From NCBI RefSeq assembly GCF_900156305.1, contig NZ_FTPL01000004.1:1-64000 (forward strand): a stretch of 64,000 nucleotides of DNA, written 5' to 3'. Origin of the DNA: Edaphobacillus lindanitolerans (GTDB lineage: Bacteria; Bacillota; Bacilli; Bacillales_A; Planococcaceae). How positions within the stretch are numbered: the first letter of the stretch is position 1; the number at the start of each line of letters is the position of its first letter. Shown piece after piece: positions 58,405 through 64,000 of this stretch. The notes beneath the pieces are model-generated. The model worked only from the letters and a program-made list of their open reading frames with translations. It ran no database searches and had not been told where the DNA came from. Made by a program: the position numbers and the translations under genes.

Positions 58405-58437
58405 TACAAAAACGAGGCACCTTGGAAGGTGCCTCGT
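58405..58437 (-). terminator. terminator of prsA
   Basis: Perfect stem ACGAGGCACC/GGTGCCTCGT followed by TTTTTG on the minus strand. Confidence 0.88.
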
Positions 58438-58444
58438 GGATGGA

Positions 58445-59329
58445 TTATTTTTTCGAGTCTTTCGCAGGGCCGTAGAACTGGTCAAGGGCGTTTTTAAGGT
58501 CGTCATCCTTGATCTTCACGTCCGCATCGATGAGAAGCTGGGAGATCTTGTCCATGAGTTTGTCCTGGTCGGCTTTCTTCATGAGAAGCTCTTCCTTGAT
58601 CTCTTTGCGGTCTTTGCCTTCTGCCGGATTTTCTTCGGCGTCACGCTTCTCCAGCACCTGGATGATGTGGTAGCCAAAGTCAGATTTGACCGGGTCGCTG
58701 ATTTTCTTTGGTTCAAGGGAATAAGCAGCGTCAGTGAATTCCTGGACCATTTTGTCCGGTCCGAACCAGCCGAGGTCTCCGCCGGTTTGCTGTGCGGCTT
58801 CCTCTGTGGAGTATTCTTTCGCAACTTCTGCGAAATCAGCGCCGTCTTCAAGCTTTTTCTTCACTTCTTGGGCAGTTTTTTCGTCGGCCACGAGTACGTG
58901 CTGAGCGTGGATTTCAGTCTTGGCCCGATCGATGTATGTATCGATCTCTTTGTCCGATACTTTGACACCGTCCGTGAGGGCAGCCTGCTGAAGCTTGTTC
59001 AGATACATCATATCTTTGTAGCTGTCCTCGTTATAGCCGTTCTGTGCAAGGAAGGCATCGAAGCTGTCGCCCATTTCTTCCTTGGACTTCTTGAATTCTT
59101 TATCGATTTCTTTCTTATCGACATCGTAGTTATCTTCAAGGACTTTTTGAATGACCATCAGGCTGAGCGCCTGTTCGCCTACGGAGCTCTTCATTTCATT
59201 GTAAAACTCTTGCTGCGTAATGTCTCCGGCCTTCGATGTAACGATCGCCTCTTCGCCGGCGTTGTTGCTGCAGGCGGAAAGCGAAAGGACGGATGCTGCG
59301 ATGGTGGCAGCCCAGATTGATTTCTTCAT
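58445..59329 (-). CDS. prsA: foldase lipoprotein PrsA
   Basis: A 294-residue peptidyl-prolyl isomerase of the parvulin type, anchored outside the membrane where it folds exported proteins. Signal peptide with lipobox LSAC near residue 19; parvulin domain about residues 125-215 (IHAQHVLVADEKTAQEVKKKLEDGADFAEVAKEYSTEEAAQQTGGDLGWFG...IQVLEKR). ATG 59329 follows GGGGAGAAGAG. Confidence 0.96.
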   Translation of the reverse strand: MKKSIWAATIAASVLSLSACSNNAGEEAIVTSKAGDITQQEFYNEMKSSVGEQALSLMVIQKVLEDNYDVDKKEIDKEFKKSKEEMGDSFDAFLAQNGYNEDSYKDMMYLNKLQQAALTDGVKVSDKEIDTYIDRAKTEIHAQHVLVADEKTAQEVKKKLEDGADFAEVAKEYSTEEAAQQTGGDLGWFGPDKMVQEFTDAAYSLEPKKISDPVKSDFGYHIIQVLEKRDAEENPAEGKDRKEIKEELLMKKADQDKLMDKISQLLIDADVKIKDDDLKNALDQFYGPAKDSKK

Positions 59330-59466
59330 TCTCTTCTCCCCTAACTGTGGTGTACAACAGCATTTAATATACCATATAAACGTCAATTCTACAAAAAGGT
59401 TCCCGTCTCCCGCCCACAGGCCCAGCCTCTCCCTGCATACGATAGCAGGAGAGAGGAGGTGATCAA

Positions 59467-59559
59467 ATGAGCGGAGGATACAACTACGGCGGCGGCTTCG
59501 CCCTGATCGTCGTCCTTTTCATCTTGCTGATCATCGTCGGTGCAGCCTACGTATACTGA
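59467..59559 (+). CDS. sscA: YjcZ-family sporulation protein
   Basis: A 30-residue protein: MSGGYNYGGGFALIVVLFIL then a hydrophobic end. This is the pattern of YjcZ/YhzE (SscA)-type tiny proteins of spore-forming Bacillales, needed for spore coat assembly in B. subtilis. AGAGGAGGTGATCAA gives a strong ribosome site. Position near prsA agrees with B. subtilis yhzE. Confidence 0.85.
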   Translation: MSGGYNYGGGFALIVVLFILLIIVGAAYVY

Positions 59560-59614
59560 TCGGAACTGATGATGAGCCGCTGCTGATGCCGGCCCGCGGC
59601 AATGCACGGCCATC

Positions 59615-59658
59615 AAAAACGTCCATCCGCCCGGAAATGGGCGGATGGACGTTTTTTT
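59615..59658. terminator. bidirectional terminator
   Basis: Eighteen-pair stem around AAAAACGTCCATCCGCCC with A and T tracts at either side. Confidence 0.92.
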
Positions 59659-59717
59659 ATTCGTATCGGGAACCCGCAGAACGGCAACCCGTACTTTATT
59701 GAACCGAGGTCGTCACA

Positions 59718-59906
59718 TTAAGAGACGGCAGTCATGATCTCGACAAAAAACGAGACAATGAGGATCGTGATCAGAATATTAACGGTCCGGTAGATCTTCG
59801 GCTGCTTTTCCTCCGGAATCTCCCTGGACTCGCAAAGAGCATAGGTCATCTTGTTGATCTGGAACAAGTAAAAGATCGAAAACAGGATTGTGACAAGAAT
59901 GATCAT
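59718..59906 (-). CDS. small two-helix membrane protein
   Basis: A 62-residue protein with two membrane segments (ILVTILFSIFYLFQI and TVNILITILIVSFFVEIM) around a charged loop CESREIPEEKQPKIYR. GGGGGGAAACCGGG lies before the ATG. No family recognised. Confidence 0.65.
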   Translation of the reverse strand: MIILVTILFSIFYLFQINKMTYALCESREIPEEKQPKIYRTVNILITILIVSFFVEIMTAVS

Positions 59907-59967
59907 CCCGGTTTCCCCCCTTCTGACTATTGTCTTAGCATAACAGAAGGACGTTCAAATGAAAACC

Positions 59968-60510
59968 TCAATCTGCAAACGGGACGAGAATTTCATAGCC
60001 GCTGTCGGTTTCTTCGATATAGCAGGCCTTTGGGGAACGGGACAGGTTTTTGACGTAGACGAGGTCGATCAGGCACATCCCGCAATGATAAGCGAGCAGG
60101 GCGGCGAAATAATGCGTGAATGCGGGGAATAGGGCACCGCCTGCGATAAAGATCGGATTGAGCGTCAGAAACGGCATGATGAGTGAAACCGCAAAACGGT
60201 GTTTCGGAATCGGTTCCCGGACGCGCAGCTGGATGACCGGGAAGATCGGCCAGTCCCTGTTCATCGACAGGGTAATGCGATTCCGGTACCGCCAGAGCAC
60301 TGCATAGTGGACAGCCTTGTGAACGGGGTACAGCAGAAAGACCATCACCAGGAAAAACACGAACAGCGAGTCGGTCATATCCCCGTCATGGATGAGGTTG
60401 AAGCTGATGTATGAAATGATAAATACCGCCACCATGAGAATTGACGAGAGGAGAAAGAGCCTGCTCAGGCCGTAGTGTTTCTTCACATTGATGGTTTTCC
60501 AGCAGTGCAT
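59968..60510 (-). CDS. DUF3267-type membrane protein, probably YhaJ-like
   Basis: A 180-residue protein with four to five membrane segments. The segment FLLYPVHKAVHYAVLW sits where DUF3267 proteins carry a HExxH-like zinc motif; here it reads HKAVH, lacking the Glu. The C-terminus YEILVPFAD is typical. ATG 60510 follows GGAGATGCGACCTG. Located between prsA and hpr as in Bacillus. Confidence 0.75.
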   Translation of the reverse strand: MHCWKTINVKKHYGLSRLFLLSSILMVAVFIISYISFNLIHDGDMTDSLFVFFLVMVFLLYPVHKAVHYAVLWRYRNRITLSMNRDWPIFPVIQLRVREPIPKHRFAVSLIMPFLTLNPIFIAGGALFPAFTHYFAALLAYHCGMCLIDLVYVKNLSRSPKACYIEETDSGYEILVPFAD

Positions 60511-60599
60511 CAGGTCGCATCTCCTTTGTGTTGGCCGTTTAGGACGATACATACCGTACTGCGATTTCAAGAAAAAATCAACCATAAAACGAGAAAAAG

Positions 60600-61193
60600 T
60601 TATAGAACTTCTTCAATCCGGCTGTCACAGGGCTCTGCCGGATTTTTCGGGCACAATTTGCCGTCTGTTTCTTCGAACATGCCCTCCATGTTCTTGAAAC
60701 CCTTTTCAAAAATTTCCATAAAATCTTCACCGTAAATATTCCGGATCACCGCCATCAGCTCGATGAATTCCGGGAATCGGCCGTAAAGCTTTTTGATGGG
60801 AAGGGATCCTTCCAAAAAAGTATGCTCTGTATCATAATAATGTTCATTAATCTGAAGGAGGAGGGCTTCACCTTCAGGCGTGACCTCGACATATGTACTC
60901 CTCTTGTCGTCCTCGCGTTTCGAGAAAGACAGATAGCCGCGTTCCTCCAGTTTTTTCGAAAAATTAAAGGCGGTCGAGACGTGCATGACCCCAAATTTTG
61001 CGACTTCCGAAATCGTCGCGCCTTCTAGATGGCAGGCAATCCAGAGGATATGATGCTCATTGATATTCAGGCCGTACGGCTTGATCCATTGCTGCCAGTC
61101 CTTTTCTACGGCTTTCCAGAGGGCTTTCGACAGCTGGGCGATCCTCTGACTGTAAATCATGGCTTCTTTCAACGTGTAAGGTTGTTCTGCCAA
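60600..61193 (-). CDS. hpr: MarR-family transition-state regulator Hpr (ScoC)
   Basis: A 197-residue regulator. The core [34 protein letters not shown]...[34 protein letters not shown] is nearly the B. subtilis Hpr sequence. It represses protease, sporulation and peptide-transport genes during growth. TTG 61193 is chosen after AAAGAAGGTGAGG; upstream codons are unlike the family. Confidence 0.95.
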   Translation of the reverse strand: MAEQPYTLKEAMIYSQRIAQLSKALWKAVEKDWQQWIKPYGLNINEHHILWIACHLEGATISEVAKFGVMHVSTAFNFSKKLEERGYLSFSKREDDKRSTYVEVTPEGEALLLQINEHYYDTEHTFLEGSLPIKKLYGRFPEFIELMAVIRNIYGEDFMEIFEKGFKNMEGMFEETDGKLCPKNPAEPCDSRIEEVL

Positions 61194-61347
61194 TTCCTCA
61201 CCTTCTTTCTCAATGTTCGGATAGTTTATAGGTATTATATCAATAAAGTTTGAAAGAAAGAAGGTCCATTTGCACATTTCCAACGGGATACGCCCCAAGC
61301 ATGATTTTCCTGTCTGGGACCAAAGATAACATGCTCCAAAAAGAATG

Positions 61348-61382
61348 AAAACCGTCCGCCGGAATGCCGGAGGACGGTTTGG
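61348..61382 (-). terminator. terminator of yhaH
   Basis: Stem AAACCGTCC.CCGG/CCGG.GGACGGTTT with A/T tracts, between yhaH and hpr. Confidence 0.8.
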
Positions 61383-61383
61383 T

Positions 61384-61749
61384 TTATTTTTTCTGTGTGG
61401 CGGCCACTGCGGATTCGAGCTCCGAGATGGAGGTCTGAATCTGCTCGATCCGCTTCTGGATCCGGTCACGGTTCGTTTCGGTCCCGCGGTTCCACTCGTC
61501 GATCGAGTCCATCAGCCCGTCTTTCATCTCAGGGAATCGGGCTTTTGCCTCGTCCGCGAGATGTTTGACGGAGTCCTTCAGTTCACTTGCTTTTTCTTTG
61601 ACATCTTCCATTTTCAATTTCATGTCATCGGACGTGCTTTTCACCGACAGGCGGAGTTCCTTGCCCGACTGGGGAGCCGATAATAAAACTGCGGCTGCGC
61701 TCCCGACGGCGCCGACTGCGAGTCCGAGGAAAAATGAGGAAGCTTTCAT
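61384..61749 (-). CDS. yhaH: YtxH-domain protein
   Basis: A 121-residue protein with an N-terminal membrane segment with small residues ([21 protein letters not shown]) and a long charged helix, the YtxH pattern of general-stress-type proteins. Function unknown. GGGAGAGTGCCCTC precedes the ATG. Position agrees with B. subtilis yhaH. Confidence 0.88.
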   Translation of the reverse strand: MKASSFFLGLAVGAVGSAAAVLLSAPQSGKELRLSVKSTSDDMKLKMEDVKEKASELKDSVKHLADEAKARFPEMKDGLMDSIDEWNRGTETNRDRIQKRIEQIQTSISELESAVAATQKK

Positions 61750-61841
61750 GAGGGCACTCTCCCTTCTTTGCTGCTATTAAGTATTCCTTACCCTATTCTT
61801 ATTAAAACATGGGCAAAAGAAGCGAGCAATTGAAACAAAAC

Positions 61842-61866
61842 AAAAACCCGGCCGAAGGAGGCCGGG
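61842..61866 (-). terminator. terminator of trpP
   Basis: Stem CCCGGCC/GGCCGGG and TTTTTG on the minus strand. Confidence 0.8.
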
Positions 61867-61882
61867 GAAAGATTATGCAGGT

Positions 61883-62407
61883 TCAATGGGATGGCGCTGT
61901 TTCGAACGAAGAACGCTTCGCGAGCTGCAGGACAATCGGGTAGATGATGAAGAAGGCGACGCCGTTCATCAAGATCGCCGGCAGGACGACCGACACGAAA
62001 AGGACGGTGAACGGGAAGTCTGCACCGAGCGCGAAGATCGCGACCGACAGGAAGACTGTCCCCGAAAGAAGCGTACCGAGCCCGGCCAGCACCGTCGCCG
62101 CAGGAAGCCTGCCGGCAAGTTTGCCGAGTGCAAGCACCGCCGCGAAGAAGACAAAGCCGGTGACGGTCTTGTCGATGACGTTCGGGATGAACCCGCCCGG
62201 GAATGTAGTGAACAAACCGGACAGGACCCCCGTCGCAAGCGACAGGACGAACACGCTCTTCACATCACGGAACAGCAGGATCCCGATGAACATCATCGTG
62301 AGCATGAAGTCTGGCTTCATGCCTCCGCTGAATCCGGGAATCACCATGTACAGGGCCGTTCCGATACCGATCAGCAGCGCCATCAATACGAGATTTTTTG
62401 TTTTCAT
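61883..62407 (-). CDS. trpP: tryptophan transporter TrpP
   Basis: A 174-residue membrane protein with five to six helices, similar to TrpP (YhaG) and ECF-type S components: GIGTALYMVIPGFSGGMKPDFMLTMMFIGILLF, then FTTFPGGFIPNVIDKTVTGFVFF. It imports tryptophan. ATG 62407 follows GAGGAGAGATGAGCA; regularly spaced GAG triplets over this site suggest control by TRAP. Gene order hpr-yhaH-trpP-hit is that of B. subtilis. Confidence 0.92.
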   Translation of the reverse strand: MKTKNLVLMALLIGIGTALYMVIPGFSGGMKPDFMLTMMFIGILLFRDVKSVFVLSLATGVLSGLFTTFPGGFIPNVIDKTVTGFVFFAAVLALGKLAGRLPAATVLAGLGTLLSGTVFLSVAIFALGADFPFTVLFVSVVLPAILMNGVAFFIIYPIVLQLAKRSSFETAPSH

Positions 62408-62409
62408 TG

Positions 62410-62432
62410 CTCATCTCTCCTCAACTGGACTC
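62410..62432 (-). promoter_or_regulatory. TRAP-like GAG triplets over the trpP ribosome site
   Basis: On the minus strand GAG triplets lie at 62432-62430, 62422-62420, 62417-62415 and 62412-62410; the last three are spaced by exactly two bases. TRAP binds (G/U)AG triplets with two- to three-base spacing, and B. subtilis trpP is blocked this way. Four triplets is a short site, so the call is tentative. Confidence 0.55.
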
Positions 62433-62519
62433 ATTTTTTAGCCGCCCCCTGCGTGCCCTCTTGGCCGCAGGCGGGATGCGTAGACCGATTTTACCGCGTT
62501 ATCCGGTTTCTTTCAAGGT

Positions 62520-62948
62520 TTACTTCCCAAGCCGGGCCGCAATGTCGCCAGCGATTTCCTGCAGGCGTTCCGGCGGATAATCCTGTTCCTTCGTCTCCCA
62601 CTTGAGTCCGAAGCCGTCCGTCTGGCGATCATAGCGGGGGATGAAGTGAAGATGGAAGTGGTAGACGCTCTGGCTTGCTGCCGACCCTGTATTGTTCAGG
62701 AGGTTCATGCCGGCCGGCTCAAACTCGGCCTTCAGTGCATTGGCGATCTTCGGTGCGACGGAAAACAGGTTCGCCGCCTCTTCTTCGCTGAATTCATAAA
62801 TGTTCTCGCGGTGCACCTTCGGGATGAGGAGGACATGCCCCTTCGTCGTCGGCATGATGTCCATGAATGCCAGGACATTGTCGTCCTCATACACTTTCGC
62901 CGACGGAATCGTGCCATCGGCAATCTTGCAGAAAATACATTCAGTCAT
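62520..62948 (-). CDS. hit: HIT-family nucleotide hydrolase
   Basis: A 142-residue histidine-triad protein with CIFCKIADGTIPSAKVYED at the start, KGHVLLIPKVH and the active motif HFHLHFIPR near 96-104. It hydrolyses AMP-linked substrates. In B. subtilis the neighbour is ecsA; that gene is not seen in the next 1 kb here. Confidence 0.95.
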   Translation of the reverse strand: MTECIFCKIADGTIPSAKVYEDDNVLAFMDIMPTTKGHVLLIPKVHRENIYEFSEEEAANLFSVAPKIANALKAEFEPAGMNLLNNTGSAASQSVYHFHLHFIPRYDRQTDGFGLKWETKEQDYPPERLQEIAGDIAARLGK

Positions 62949-63608
62949 CGGTCAACAGCTCCTTTTTCATATCTTTCATTCAGTCTATCATATTTTCAGA
63001 CAATGGAGGATGCCTGGTGAAACCATGGATACCAGGCGGTTTGAGTCGTCAGTCGAGGAAAGCTTCTCCAGAAAGTCCCCCCAATCCAAGCATGTCCGTA
63101 GACCATATAAATTAACTCTACGGTATTGTCCGGACGTTCGGAAACATGATGAGCAGTCACCCTTTGGACAAGGAGCAAAGAGACGTGTGTGTCGCAGTCC
63201 GTACAGGAAGATGGCAGGGACACCCACCTATTTCCTCGAGAACCGTTTGTTCAACACTTGCCTCAACGTTGTCGGACTGAACGGCGATGCATTATTTGAA
63301 TAATAGATGAATTGGTCGTCACTATGCTTGATGCCGTGCCTCAGTGCGTTTTATGATTGTAGTTGGACTTATTCATGCTGGTTCATGCTGGTTTTCTAGA
63401 CGACAATTTCCTTCCTATATTGTGATTTTAAAAAGCCAAGAAGCCATTTCGATATCAAGATTCCGTCAGTATTAGGGGTCTTATTACTCAAAATAAGGCA
63501 CGGAGGTACGTGGAACGCTGTCCGGCTGTCTGCGCTTCGCCCTTGGGGACGGGAACGGCGTTACGGGCAGATGCAATAAATTTATATTTTCGGAAGTAGG
63601 GGAGAAAA
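62949..63608. other. 660-base stretch without a convincing gene
   Basis: Several frames of 60-160 codons cross it but none has a good ribosome site or recognisable family. A hairpin CCTGGT/ACCAGG lies at about 63010-63031 and a short direct repeat TTCATGCTGG occurs twice near 63375. Composition drops from GC-rich to AT-rich along it. It may be decayed sequence at an insertion point. Confidence 0.4.
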
Positions 63609-64000
63609 ATGATTGAATTAAGAAAAATTACCCACGATAATTTTGAGGCAGTGTTGAAGTTAAGCATAACAGACGAGCAGAAAAGAAATGTGGATTCCAG
63701 CATATATTGTTTAGCTAAAGCCTATGTGAAGATACTCAACGACGAAAAACCTCCTATGATCTTCGCTATATGCAACAATGATGAAGTCATAGGATATGTC
63801 GATATTGGATTTTTCGAACTGGCAGAAAGTGCATTTTTATGTGAAAAATATGGAGACAAATCTACTTATGGACTTAATCGCTTTATGATTGATAAAAAGC
63901 ATCAAGGCAAAGGATTTGGCAAACAAGCAATGATGAAAGTTATTGATTACATAAAGTCGTTTCCACAAGGAAAAGCCGATGCAGTTTCTACATCATATTG
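63609..64000 (+). CDS. GNAT N-acetyltransferase, cut by the window end
   Basis: The first 130 residues of a GNAT protein related to spermidine/diamine acetyltransferases (BltD/SpeG-like): IELRKITHDNFEAVLKL at the start, VIGYVDIGFF, and the acetyl-CoA loop KKHQGKGFGKQAM. GGGGAGAAA precedes ATG 63609. The gene is AT-rich compared with the chromosome, suggesting transfer. The 3' end lies outside the window. Confidence 0.85.
   Translation, partial: MIELRKITHDNFEAVLKLSITDEQKRNVDSSIYCLAKAYVKILNDEKPPMIFAICNNDEVIGYVDIGFFELAESAFLCEKYGDKSTYGLNRFMIDKKHQGKGFGKQAMMKVIDYIKSFPQGKADAVSTSY

Noticed and set aside
57193-58506. A 437-codon antisense frame opposite yhaM
   Set aside because: Shadow frame; yhaM has clear OB-fold and HD motifs and fits its operon.
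62949-63400. Structural RNA such as RNase P or SRP RNA
   Set aside because: GAGGAAAG recalls RNase P, but neighbouring conserved blocks are absent and no complete fold is apparent.

Overview
The window looks like the chromosome of a high-GC Bacillales bacterium, probably Planococcaceae (a Bhargavaea-like organism). This is inferred from a 5S-tRNA cluster ordered like Bacillus trnD, from gene order matching Bacillus subtilis yheI to hit, from strong AGGAGG ribosome sites and from a small YjcZ-type sporulation gene. The core is visibly GC-rich. A block of about 14 kb near the left end is AT-rich and foreign.

Region 1 (1-1441) is the end of a 5S rRNA and a tRNA operon: Asn, Ser, Glu, fMet, Asp, Phe, Thr, Tyr, Trp, His, His, Gln, Gly, Cys, then the 5' half of tRNA-Leu(CAA). 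Region 2 (about 1431-15694) is an integrated island that splits this tRNA-Leu in its anticodon loop. It carries its own complete tRNA-Leu(CAA), a tyrosine integrase, a putative replication initiator with iterons inside its gene, a second winged-helix protein, a possible HEPN-like protein on the other strand, an AT-rich dyad with a 34-36 bp repeat array, and a compact virion module: portal, fused protease-capsid, tail tube, two head-tail connectors. A type ISP restriction-modification enzyme and a GIY-YIG protein follow. No terminase, holin, lysin, tape measure or baseplate gene is present. It reads as a phage satellite related in concept to capsid-forming PICIs, with defence cargo. The 3' half of the host tRNA-Leu and the operon terminator lie at its right end.

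Region 3 (15.9-34.4 kb) is ordinary chromosome: an SDR oxidoreductase, an IS3-family element sitting in the loop of a terminator, queG-trmL, an NCS2 purine permease, an aldo-keto reductase, a pseudouridine synthase, a bdbC-thioredoxin pair, a GNAT-nitrilase protein, a CDF transporter, a CNNM/CorC protein, an rRNA methyltransferase and a chromate transporter.

Region 4 (34.4-62.9 kb) largely follows B. subtilis yhe/yha order. A heterodimeric multidrug ABC exporter (YheI/YheH type) follows an elaborate leader with two short peptides and two tandem terminators. Then come an MFS transporter, a serine hydrolase, YheE, YheB, YheA, HemZ, an Lrp regulator, a metallo-hydrolase, enoyl-CoA hydratase, YhzD, a small self-regulating HTH operon, YhaQ/YhaP, YhaO/YhaN/YhaM, PrsA, SscA, Hpr, YhaH, TrpP (with TRAP-like GAG triplets over its ribosome site) and Hit. 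Two intergenic stretches carry degenerate 21-bp-period repeats.

Region 5 (63-64 kb) leaves this synteny: about 650 bp without a convincing gene, then an AT-rich GNAT acetyltransferase cut by the window end.
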